In this document: piece after piece, positions 23,849-32,777 of the stretch | Position numbering within the stretch: position 1 is the first letter of the stretch | How the letters are laid out: every line of letters starts with the position of its first letter | Assembly (NCBI RefSeq): GCF_000143415.4 | Contig: NW_003314360.1 | Location: 256,345-320,344 of the forward strand | Reading direction: 5' to 3' | DNA: 64,000 bases | DNA from: Selaginella moellendorffii | Lineage: Eukaryota > Streptophyta > Lycopodiopsida > Selaginellales > Selaginellaceae | Translations under genes and position numbers: made by a program | Notes under the pieces: model-generated | Seen by the model: only the letters and a program-made list of their open reading frames with translations | Told to the model about the DNA's origin: nothing | The model's database searches: none

Positions 23849-24249
23849 TCTATAACAGTAACAATGTTGGTAATTCTCATCATCATCTTCTTCTTTGCGT
23901 ACTTGCCCTTGTAGCTAACAAGGACGTACTCTAGGACGTTTGTGTCGCAGACAACAATAACACTCTCACCATCAATGGCAAGGTGTGCAAGACTAGCAAA
24001 GGTTGTGGAGGACTTCAAATCAGATGCTTAAGAACTTGGCAACACTAGCAATGGGCTCGGCTTCATAGTCACTATTGCAAATGTTCCCAATTTATCTGGG
24101 CTCAACATTTTGGGCATCTCATTTATGCCTTGACTATGCTCTTGACCCACACATGCATCCCCATCACACTAAGCTTCTCTTCCTCATCTAGAGAACTCTT
24201 TATATGGGCTTTGTCACCATTGTGGTGGAATTGGCTCTTCAAGTAGACC
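23849..24249. other. Short non-coding stretch right of the outer element
   Basis: Mixed-composition DNA with a few open frames (23830-24018 minus) and no family signature. It is probably the pre-insertion continuation of the sequence left of 8798. Confidence 0.4.
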
Positions 24250-26130
24250 AATTTGGGGGAGGATTTCCTTTTTATGGGTTTTTTTATCCCTAGTAGCCCG
24301 ACAGATACATCACTGAATATATGTTTAATATTTGAATTTATTTGGAATATGCAACGATAAATATATTGCATATTTTAGAATTTAGTAACATTAAAAGCAT
24401 ATTAATTAATAAATATTAAACTAATTCAAACTTTGATTGTCTTGTGCATTCTAGTGCTTTGGATAACATATTCCTCAATAAATATTAAATTAATCTTCTT
24501 CTTTACTAGGGCTTAGGTTTTCCTCTTCTTCATCAACACACATTCCATATTTGTCAACCCTACCATTTCTAAAGTGGTCCCCTTTTGCTTCACCATAGCC
24601 CCCCCAAATCTTTTTCGCATGGATGGGATTTGTTACTCTTGAGTTCTTCAATTTTAAAAGGTACTTCTTTATGTGCACCTCTGAAGCATCTATCTCTAAA
24701 CCCTTTGTTTCCAAAAGCTTCATCCCCAAAATCTATATTTCCAAAGCCTTTGTCTTTTGATACCAAAATTTTGTCTCCTAAAAATAAGTAGTCTTCTACT
24801 AAGAATTTCAAGGCAAGGCCATCTCATTGTGCTATAGACACTTTTGATACTGAATGCATAGAGTGCAATTATCTTCCAACATATATTATTTTGAGCTTTG
24901 ACTTTGAGGAAGAGCAAGGAAAAAACCATTCTAGGAAGACAAGGGCAACTGAAGAGTTTGTCATATCGTACATTGATTACTATTATATAGAAGAAAATGA
25001 AGATGAAGAGATAGTGTCATTTGAAAAAGGGTTGTCTTAAACTTTTTCAGTGGCATAGAAAGCACCCTTCTCACAACTACCAACAATGTGTGGCATGACC
25101 TACACGATAAAATGAAACTTGAAAGCTATCCCACACTATATATAAGAAAATCCACTCTTGTATTACAATTTTTCTTCATCTTCTTTTGCATCTTTTTCAT
25201 AATAATAGTCAACATAAGATGTAACAAACTCTTCAATAGCCTTTGTCTTCCAAGGACGGTGTTTTCTTAACTCTTCATTAGAATTAAAGCTCAAAATGAT
25301 ATATGTTGGAAGACAATTGCACTCTACACATTTAATAATAAAAGTGTCTATAGCATAACGAGATGGCCTTACCTTGAAATTCTTAGTAGAAGACTACTTG
25401 TTTTTAGGAGATAAAAGTTTGGTATCAAAAGACAAAAGCCTTGGAGATAAATGTTTTGGGGATAAAGCCTTTGGAGACAAAGGCTTTAGAGATAGATGTT
25501 TTAAAGGTGCACATAGAGAAGGACCTTTTGAAATTGAAGAACTCAGAGGCAACAAATCCCATTCGTGTGGAGAAAGTTGGAGGGGGGCTATGGTGACCAC
25601 TTTGGAAATGGTGGAGTTGACCAATTTGAAATATGAAGAAGACATCGGTAAAGAAGAAGCCATAACCAGAATAAAAAAACCCTAAACACTAAAAAAAGTG
25701 TTCTATAAAGCTATGAGTCATCTACAAATAATAAAGAAATTACTATGTTATATTGGAAAATCAAATCAAATCAAATCCACCAATTGGAATTTGGTAATAT
25801 TTAGAAAACCCAAGCAAAGCCATTCATAGCCTAAACCTATATATGTAACATCCAAAGCATTAGGTGTCAATAGTGCATAAGATAGTCAAAGTTTGAATTA
25901 ATTTAATATTTATTGAGTAATATACTATCCAAAGCACTGGCTATCAACATTGCACAAGAAGATCAAAATTTTAAATTAATTTAATATTTACTGAGAAATA
26001 TGATTTAATATTACTAATTCTAAAATATTTAATATATTTATCATTTTATATTCCAAATAAATTTGAATATTAAATATATATCTGGTGAAGGCACAAAAAA
26101 AACCTTAAAAGGGAAATCCTCTAAAAGATG
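24250..26130. repeat. Long inverted repeat, arms 24250-25010 and 25170-26130, spacer about 160 bp
   Basis: The left arm reads the same as the reverse complement of the right arm over at least 750 bp. Paired landmarks are 'gaggatttcc' / 'ggaaatcctc' at the outer ends, 'aattaatttaatattta' copies, 'ggccttgccttgaaattc' / its complement near 24815 and 25375, and 'gaagatgaag' at the inner ends. Both arms can encode the same diverged peptide read outward-in (minus 24811-24490, plus 25374-25685): 'FLVEDYLFLGDK', then Lys-Asp-Lys and Gly-Asp-Lys repeats, then 'RDRCF'. The right arm is longer because of an extra duplicated piece near 25860-25990. A transcript through it would fold into a very long hairpin. 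It may be a transposon with long terminal inverted repeats or an inverted duplication; no transposase is present. Confidence 0.85.
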
Positions 26131-27304
26131 GAATTGAACCTGTCTTACACTAGTAAGCAATGTCTAGTACCTGGAATTGCATATATCTCGTGACAATAAA
26201 CTCAATTTAGTAGTGTCCAAAACAACTTTTGGGAGGCTTCTTGCTTGAAGTTGCATGTTGCAATAATTAATAACTTTTGCAATCTATAATATAATTTCAA
26301 TTGCATCATTGGGTAATATTGTGGCAATTGTTCTAATCCAATCTTGTGTGTTTGTTTTTCCAATAGTCTGGTAGAAACTACAAAAAGAGTTATCATAACA
26401 CAATGTGCCCACACATTGTGAAGCTATTATATATTTTGGAGACTTTGTTATTGTTGTTTTCTTGGCCCATTTTTAGCAGTGTCCATCCAAAGCATGCTCT
26501 ATTCCCTCAAAAAAGGCACATGATAAATAATTAATGGATCTCTTGGAGCAACTAAACTAATGGAAGAATTGGGGAGTGCTTAAGGATGATAATAACTTTT
26601 GTCTTTTGATCAAAAGGCAAGCTTGACTTGCCAAGATTTATCAAATGAGGTAAAAAAAAAGTTTCTAAACATACCATCAAACCCCAAAAATGTTCATGAG
26701 TACTTGAAATACTTGGAATGGTAAACAAAATGTTCACAAGTACCTGAAGTACTTGGAGTGGTAAACATAGATAGAAATGATGCTTGGGATGTGGGATTCA
26801 TGAATCTAACTTCCAAACAACTTGCTTTCATATAAGCTTTTATCCTTTTATAACCATTCAGTACCGAATTGTATTTTATATGTTTTTTTTTTTTTTCTAG
26901 TCTATTGCATTTTCATCCTCTTTGTTTTACTTCTTTATGTAGCATTCAGTCCCAATTGACGTATTGCATGGCTTTTTAATGTTTATTTGCTTTCTTATAT
27001 GTGTTTTTTTTTCCTTGTGAATGCAGTTTTTTTAAAGGGTAGGGAGAGAAACCATTCGTCACTTCCAGATCAATGTCAACAAGGAGCCCATGGTGGCAGT
27101 GTCCGGGTTTAACTCGCAGAACATCGGAGTCCTAGGTTGCCAAGGCCGTGTTTGGCTCGAATCAGCCCATCTCAGACACTGTCATCGAGAGGACATTCCA
27201 ATGCTCTCGTGAAAAGGCTCCAGGAGCTCGTGAGCATGACGTAGAGAACAATGGATTTTATCTTTTGATTAATAACTTCAAAGGTAGTGTTTGCATCATT
27301 CTCA
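26131..27304. other. AT-rich spacer, then a short GC-rich stretch before the PPR gene
   Basis: Two copies of a roughly 38-bp unit ('gtacttgaaatacttgga', then 'gtacctgaagtacttgga') lie at about 26695-26765. From 27040 to 27250 the DNA becomes GC-rich and reads open as 'FQINVNKEPMVAVSGFN' in one frame. It could be an exon fragment or part of the PPR gene's 3' UTR; I do not recognise a family. Confidence 0.4.
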
Positions 27305-29266
27305 CTAGTTTCTCTCTTGCTCCAAGACGCTGGCGAGTAGGAGGTTTGGGGCCGCCACCCTCGAACCCAGTCCCATCACTTCACTCGCGCCAAAGGCAGC
27401 ATTCTTGAGATCACGTGCTTCTCGACAAGCGCCCAGAAAGCTCGTCCAATTGGCATAATCTGCTGTCCAAGGCATGGCGGCGATCAAGTCCCGGGCTTCT
27501 TCCAGGTATCCGGACCTGCCCAGAAGATCAATGAGACAGCCATAGTGCTTCCTTGTCGCTGCCAGGCCATGATCAAAGGCCATGGATGTGAAGTAGCTCC
27601 GGCCATCATAAACTTTTCCCTGGTGGCTACACGCAAGCAGCATCGCCACGAAGCACGTCTCATTCGGGGGCTCCATTGTCTTCATCCTGTGAAACATCTC
27701 GATCGCAAAGGGGGAATTCCCACACTGGACGGATCCCACTAGCAAGCACGTCCATGCGATGGAATCCCTCACGGGCATTCGATCAAAGAGATCCACAGCG
27801 CTGTAAATCTGCCCATTTTGCGCGAATGCAATCAACATTGCCGTCCAGGACACCAGTGACCTGTGAGGAATCGCATCAAACACTCCCTTGCATTGCTCAA
27901 GATGCCCATTTTGGGCATATGCCGCGAGCATCGACGTCCACGTAAACGCATTTGATTGAGGCATTTGGTCGAGCATCTTCTCTGATTCTTCTAGATGCCC
28001 GTTCTGGGCATATGCCGATAGCATTGCGTTCCAGGCCACGAGATTCCACTGGGGCATGGAATCAAAGACGTAGCGTGCTTCTTCAAGATTCCCATTTGCG
28101 GCATATACCGTTACCATTGACGTCCACGTAATAAGATTCCTCTCCTCCATTCTCTCGAAGAGTTTTTGTGCTTGTACGACTTGCCCGGTCTGGGCATACC
28201 CCGCCAGCATGGCATTACACATGGCAAGATCTGGCTCGTCAATCAAATCAAACATCTCCACCGCCTTGCCGACGTGGCCATTCTGGGCATACGCAGCCAG
28301 CAACGACGTCCAAGAGAAGAGGTCAACGCGTGGCAAAGAGTCAAACAGCTTGACCGCATCTGTGAGATTCCCTTGCTGTCCGAGCGTCGCCACAAGGGAG
28401 CTCACACACCCAATGCCGTACACTGGCATCTTGTGGAGTATGGCCAATGCTCTATCCGTATGACCATGCTGGGCATATGCCACGAGCATCGTGCCCATGG
28501 ACACCACGTTTTGCTGGGGCATCTCGTCGTAAAGTCTCTTGGTTGTCTCTAGATCGTCGTGCTGGGCAGATGCCGAGAGGACAACGTTCCACGACACGAG
28601 ATTTCTCTCTGGCATCGCGTGGAAGATCTCGCGAACTCGATCGAGCTCAAGACTGTGCACATACGCTGTGACCAAAGTGTTCCAAGAGACAATCGTTCGT
28701 TCCGGCATTTGATCGAAGAACTCTTTGGCTTTTGGATGATCGCCGAGCTGGGCAAATGCGGCAAGCATAGAGTTCCAGCAACCGACATCTCTCTCTGGCA
28801 TCTCGTTAAACAATCTGGAAGATTCGCTAAGATCGGAGTTGTGGGAATATGCAGCTAGCATGGCACTCCACGCGAGAAGGTCGTGGAATGGCATCTCGTC
28901 AAAGGTTTGCTTTGCGTGATCGACATGCCCTCTTTGGGCATATCCTGCAAGCAGCGAAGTCCACGATATCAAGTCCCTGCCGGGCATCTCATCAAAGAGT
29001 TTCTTGACTTCGTCCACGTCGCCGCACTGGCTGTATACCGCCAGCAGTGTGTTCCACGAAACGAGGCTCCGCTGCGGCATGCCGTCGAAGAGCTGTTTAG
29101 CGTCGCCCAAGAGCCCATTACGGGCATATGCCGAGAGCATCGCATTCCAAGAGATAAGATCGCGCTGTGGAATCCTGGCAAAGAGCAGGCGAGCTTCGTC
29201 GATTTGGCCATTGCGAGCGAGCGCACAGAGCTTGGAAGTCCAGGCAACTGTATCGGCATGCGTCAT
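27305..29266 (-). CDS. PPR protein, sixteen consecutive 31-residue S-type repeats, partial E domain
   Basis: The gene is intronless and encodes 653 residues. The start is ATG at 29266; an in-frame TGA lies 22-24 bases upstream, so no longer N-terminus exists in this frame. From residue about 6 to 505 the protein consists of sixteen 31-residue repeats of the form xxWNAMLxAYAQNGxxxxAxxLFDxMPxRDx without the 35/36-residue L and P variants that normally alternate. It continues with 'CLIDLLGRSGYLEEARDLI' and 'NWTSFLGACREARD', the start of a PLS-type E domain, and stops at 'SVLEQERN' before E+ or DYW. PPR proteins of this class bind organellar RNA, usually to guide C-to-U editing; without DYW it would need a partner deaminase. 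No convincing organelle transit peptide is seen because repeats begin almost at residue 1. Its ATG is 126 bp from the U2AF stop codon on the same strand. Confidence 0.93.
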   Translation of the reverse strand: MTHADTVAWTSKLCALARNGQIDEARLLFARIPQRDLISWNAMLSAYARNGLLGDAKQLFDGMPQRSLVSWNTLLAVYSQCGDVDEVKKLFDEMPGRDLISWTSLLAGYAQRGHVDHAKQTFDEMPFHDLLAWSAMLAAYSHNSDLSESSRLFNEMPERDVGCWNSMLAAFAQLGDHPKAKEFFDQMPERTIVSWNTLVTAYVHSLELDRVREIFHAMPERNLVSWNVVLSASAQHDDLETTKRLYDEMPQQNVVSMGTMLVAYAQHGHTDRALAILHKMPVYGIGCVSSLVATLGQQGNLTDAVKLFDSLPRVDLFSWTSLLAAYAQNGHVGKAVEMFDLIDEPDLAMCNAMLAGYAQTGQVVQAQKLFERMEERNLITWTSMVTVYAANGNLEEARYVFDSMPQWNLVAWNAMLSAYAQNGHLEESEKMLDQMPQSNAFTWTSMLAAYAQNGHLEQCKGVFDAIPHRSLVSWTAMLIAFAQNGQIYSAVDLFDRMPVRDSIAWTCLLVGSVQCGNSPFAIEMFHRMKTMEPPNETCFVAMLLACSHQGKVYDGRSYFTSMAFDHGLAATRKHYGCLIDLLGRSGYLEEARDLIAAMPWTADYANWTSFLGACREARDLKNAAFGASEVMGLGSRVAAPNLLLASVLEQERN

Positions 29267-29392
29267 GAACCAAAAGAAGGATCACATCCAGCGCTGCCCA
29301 ATACGAGCACTGGAACTTGTGTGCGAGCTCTGGAAATGCCAAGGTGATAGAAGTCATCAACCATAGATTGCGAGGAATTAAAAGGAGATTTC

Positions 29393-30184
29393 TTACAAAG
29401 GTTCCTTTTCCCTTTCCTTGTTCCACCTCTCGATTTTGGCCAGCCTTTCACGATCGCTCTCTCGTCGCCAGGGCGGGCTTCTCCTCGCATGGCGCTCCCC
29501 ATCACGTCTGTAATCCCGCTCCCCATCCTCCTCCCTCGGGCGACGTTTGTGATCCCGCTCCCCATCCTCCTCCCTTGGCCGACGTCTGTGATCCCGCCTT
29601 GGTGGCGATGACGATCGATCGCCCATCAGCTCCCTCATCAGAGCTCTGCTAGGATGATAAAGGTGCAAGAAGTTGCAGCATCCGCCTCGGCTGCACCCTC
29701 CTTGCTCTTCCTGCCGGCAAGACGCCTCGCGAAAATCCGTCACGGGGGAGAACTCGGCCGCGATCGGGCGCCCGGAGTAGAACCTCCCATTCAGCGCTGC
29801 CATAGCTGCGACTGCATGCTCCTCGTGCCGAAACTGGACGTAAACATTCCCGGCCAGATGGTTGCCGAAGTTATTGCAGATCTTGAGCGCCTCCACCTTG
29901 CCGTGCTTGCTCACCTCCTTAAACACGTCCTCGTAGAACGCATCCAAGTCCTTCTGGAGCTCTTCCTTGGAGATGGCAGTGTTTCTGTATGCCTGACCGG
30001 GGGTGATCTCCGGGCTTTGATACATGTTGTTGAGCAGCAAAGTGCAGCTCTGCTTAGGTTTTACGTGCGCTCTCGAGCATCGGTCCCCGTGTCGACAGGC
30101 GCCCATCTTGAGGTAGAAAGGGCAGTTCACTCGGTCTTGTTCCGTGCCAAAGATGTCAGCGAGGTGCTGCGCGCCACCTCCCAT
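29393..30184 (-). CDS. U2AF35: U2AF small subunit (U2AF35), splicing factor
   Basis: The 263-residue protein begins '[19 protein letters not shown]' and is intronless in its coding region. The first CCCH zinc finger is '[16 protein letters not shown]' (about residues 20-40). It is followed by the U2AF-homology RRM with '[18 protein letters not shown]' and '[16 protein letters not shown]', then the second CCCH finger '[11 protein letters not shown]', then a short RS-like tail in which '[11 protein letters not shown]' is repeated. The family pairs with U2AF65 in the nucleus and reads the AG at 3' splice sites. The start was set at ATG 30184 because the family begins with this block; the only upstream alternative is a GTG at 30229. 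The gene is divergent from the gene starting at 30360, with 175 bp between the two ATGs, so a shared promoter is likely. Confidence 0.95.
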   Translation of the reverse strand: MGGGAQHLADIFGTEQDRVNCPFYLKMGACRHGDRCSRAHVKPKQSCTLLLNNMYQSPEITPGQAYRNTAISKEELQKDLDAFYEDVFKEVSKHGKVEALKICNNFGNHLAGNVYVQFRHEEHAVAAMAALNGRFYSGRPIAAEFSPVTDFREASCRQEEQGGCSRGGCCNFLHLYHPSRALMRELMGDRSSSPPRRDHRRRPREEDGERDHKRRPREEDGERDYRRDGERHARRSPPWRRESDRERLAKIERWNKEREKEPL

Positions 30185-30359
30185 AACGTTCCTCAAGAAC
30201 CCTAGCCGAGACCTCTCGTATATATACACGGGTTGTCAAAAGGGTTGTCACAAAGGTGGCCAAATGCCGTTACTGGGCATTCTTATGCTTGCTTGCCCTA
30301 ATTCTCGACCCAAATCTCCCGCCAGGTTTTAGGGTTCTTATGCTAGGTTTTGGGGGTCA

Positions 30360-31570
30360 ATGGGGCACGAGATCCATCCCGCGAGCTCGCCGGCTCACAG
30401 GAGATTGCAGAGTCCATCGTCGCCCTTCTCGGCGCCGCGGAGGGCCGGATTCTCGACGCGCGAGGAGCCGGATCTAAGCTGGAGGGCGCTCGTCTATCGG
30501 CACCAGTTTCTACTGCTAATGCTGGGAGTACTCTTGTTTCTGTGCACTGTCTACTTGTATTTCGCTATAACGCTGGGGACGGGTAATTCGTGCGCGGGGC
30601 TCACAGGAGTCCAGAAGGAGATTTGCAGCCTCTCCTCCAAGGACAAGACGAGGCGCGTGGGCGCGAGAGCACTCCTGGTGAGTGATCGCAGCATTGCTTA
30701 TTGTCTTGCTGGGATTTTTACTCGAGAATGTGTGTTCCTTCTAGACAGATTTAAATGCTGGGGAGCTCTGGAGAAAAGAATTAAATCTTGGTCTGTGCAG
30801 TGACGTTGGAGGAGCTGATGGTTTCTCGTGCAAGGTAAGCAAAGAGATGGATGGCATGGAAGCGTGCATTTTAGATCTGACTGGTTGCTTATATTTCTTT
30901 AGAAACTTAAAACAGGAACACAAGCTTCCTTGGAAGCAAATAGTGGCCTGTTCGATCTGGTTTTCCTTGAGCTTCATAGCTCTCGAAACGGTACGTACGC
31001 GTCTTTAACTTGAAAACCTTTGATTTTACTTCTTTTTTCCACAGATCACAAGTGTGCTGTGGGGATCTCAAAACTGGTCAGAAAAGGTGGAGTTTTAGTG
31101 GCATCTATCGACATCTCGGAGTCCATGCAAAAACTTAACTAGTCTTTTGTCGGAAGGTTGTCTTCGTGTGTCTCATTTTATGTGCTCTTCTGATAGTTTT
31201 TGCTTTTCCTTTTGCAGAAACCGTGACCAGGGCCAGGTCTGGCGGGCTCCTCAATAACACGCGGATTTGTCTTTTGGTAGGTAACTATGCTGTATTTTTT
31301 TATCGCAGGCTTAATCACCTAATATCGAAATGAAAAGTATCGTGGATCAAACTTTCCAAGTCTACCAAGAGTACTGATCAGGTTTTATTATGTCTGCAAA
31401 GAGGCAGGAAACTGTGATGATCGAGACGATTGCTTCCCTTCAAAGACCTGTAAGACTTGAGTTTCTTTTGGAAGTTCTTAACTCTTTCTTTTGCCTGTGT
31501 TTCCTCTCAGGAACGCGCTTGCACTGTCAAAGTGAACTTGCTGCAAACATCATTTCGAAGATGCTGACTT
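30360..31570 (+). CDS. Multi-exon gene for a single-pass membrane protein of unknown family
   Basis: Exon 1 (30360-30677) starts 'MGHEIHPASSPAHRRL' and contains a strong membrane segment 'FLLLMLGVLLFLCTVYLYF', then 'TGNSCAGLTGVQKEICSL'. Exons 30745-30834, 30903-30990 and one from 31045 follow in phase, with introns of 67, 68 and 54 bp, and read 'LNAGELWRKELNLGLC', 'SGLFDLVFLELHSS' and 'HKCAVGISKLVRKGG'. The layout (N-terminal anchor, then a soluble domain) resembles Golgi or ER proteins with a methyltransferase-like lumenal part, but I do not recognise the family. After 'KLVRK' two endings are possible. One reads on to a stop at 31140-31142. The other splices at 31088 and uses exons 31218-31280, 31380-31450 and 31511-31570, ending 'CTVKVNLLQTSF'. 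Gene certain, 3' structure uncertain. Confidence 0.6.
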
Positions 31571-31970
31571 TGATTGATCCCGTTATGGCGATTCCAGAAC
31601 AGCAAACCAAAGGTAATCATCTGGGGTTCTTTCGATTAATTTGAGCAGGGCGTCAGACCGTTTTGCAGGATAGTGAGCTTTTAAAATGGATGTCGCCATT
31701 TGCTTGTAGGTGGGCGATGTCCGGATCGAAGGACGTATCCATTCGACACATTCAAAGTTTCAATAGGGAGGTATCAACCAGCGCTGCTTGATAGTCTACT
31801 GATATCTATACTGATAATCTACTTGATTCCAGAGATGAGATTTTCAACCCTGGGGTGTGGCGTGCTCAGAAGATTCTCCACATTTCGTTTGGGTTGTGGG
31901 AAGAACGCGCCTTTGAGCTTAATTTTTGCGTACTAAGCTTGCAGGGACCAAACCATCATCATCCTTTCTA
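31511..31970 (+). other. Further coding-like exons in a different frame, downstream of the membrane-protein gene
   Basis: Three blocks join in phase. 31511-31612 reads 'ELAANIISKMLTLIDPV'. A block from 31710 reads 'PDRRTYPFDTFKVSIG'. A block from 31861 region reads 'DEIFNPGVWRAQKI' and 'SFGLWEERAFEL', ending at a TAG near 31970. They overlap the last exon proposed for the preceding gene in another frame. Either this is the true 3' part of that gene reached by a splice I could not place, or it is a separate gene whose 5' exon I cannot see. The family is unknown to me. Confidence 0.4.
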
Positions 31971-32402
31971 GAGATTGACGACGACCAGCAAAAATTAAAC
32001 CAAGCTAGCAAGCAAATCTATGGACGGATGCGATGGGCCGGAAAGCAACACTGCCATCGCAATCCCACCGTACGATTTGGACGACGCGGGCCTCGTGACT
32101 GCCGACAGTGGGGTGCTGGTGGTCGATTCCCGTCCCGAGAAAGGCATCGTTTTGGCATATACCTCGTGGGGACCAAAGCGTATCAGATATTTTGCGTGCT
32201 TTTCCAAGCCATGGACTTGGCTGCGCGTACGAACGGACAGCCCAGTACGGTCGGGCCGGCATTATTTTACTGTGGTAAATGTCAAAATCGAGGAGTGAAG
32301 GAGCTGTCAGGAAATTGTTTTTCACCGCCTCTCTTCTGTGGGTTTAAACGGGAGACTAGGTCTTTCTCGGGGTTTAGCTAGGCATTTTCTCTCGTTTGAT
32401 CG

Positions 32403-32705
32403 GACCGATCGATCGAGCGATCTCTTTCGGTTAGGCCGGATGCCGCCAGGAATCGGAGCGTATCATCGGGTACTAGTGATGCGTTTGACAGCAGCAGCGG
32501 TAGTGCGGCGGCATCCATCGCGAGATTTCGGCTACATTCGAGCGTTTCTTCACAAGATTTCCTGAGGCAAGTGTGTGAGAGCGAGTTCTTTCCCGTGGAG
32601 GGAGAATCCATCCCTGCATTCACAGAAATCGAGGCAGAGGGCGAGTATCTCGCAAGAATGCTAGCGAGCGAGAAAATGCTGCTACTGGGAAGAATGATCA
32701 GATAG
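32403..32705 (+). other. Probable 3'-terminal exon of an unidentified gene
   Basis: An open frame with ordinary protein composition runs to a TAG at 32703-32705. It has a Ser-rich part ('SVSSGTSDAFDSSSGS') and then 'FLRQVCESEFFPVEGE' and 'GEYLARMLASEKMLL'. It has no suitable ATG, so it must be joined to an upstream exon. It lies 72 bp before the DUF630/632 start, on the same strand. A possible upstream coding stretch starts at ATG 32021 (92 codons), but I could not link them. Confidence 0.4.
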
Positions 32706-32777
32706 GGCGGACAGGCATGATCATCGTCTTTCTCGTAGAAGGAAGAGAGGCAGTGTAGTCTAAGCTCCGAGGAAGGC

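Noticed and set aside
26128-26200. tRNA- or SINE-like head on the minus strand ('ggttcaattcc' B-box-like, 'ctagtgtaagac' upstream)
   Set aside because: Stems do not pair as in a tRNA, no clear A box or tail; more likely part of the inverted-repeat flank.
27545-29366. Several plus-strand frames across the PPR gene
   Set aside because: Shadows of a repetitive GC-rich coding sequence on the other strand.
30185-30229. 15-residue N-terminal extension of U2AF35
   Set aside because: Starts with GTG and does not match the conserved family start at ATG 30184.
32021-32298. 92-codon ATG frame before the DUF632 gene
   Set aside because: No family signature, no clear link to flanking exons; kept only as a remark.
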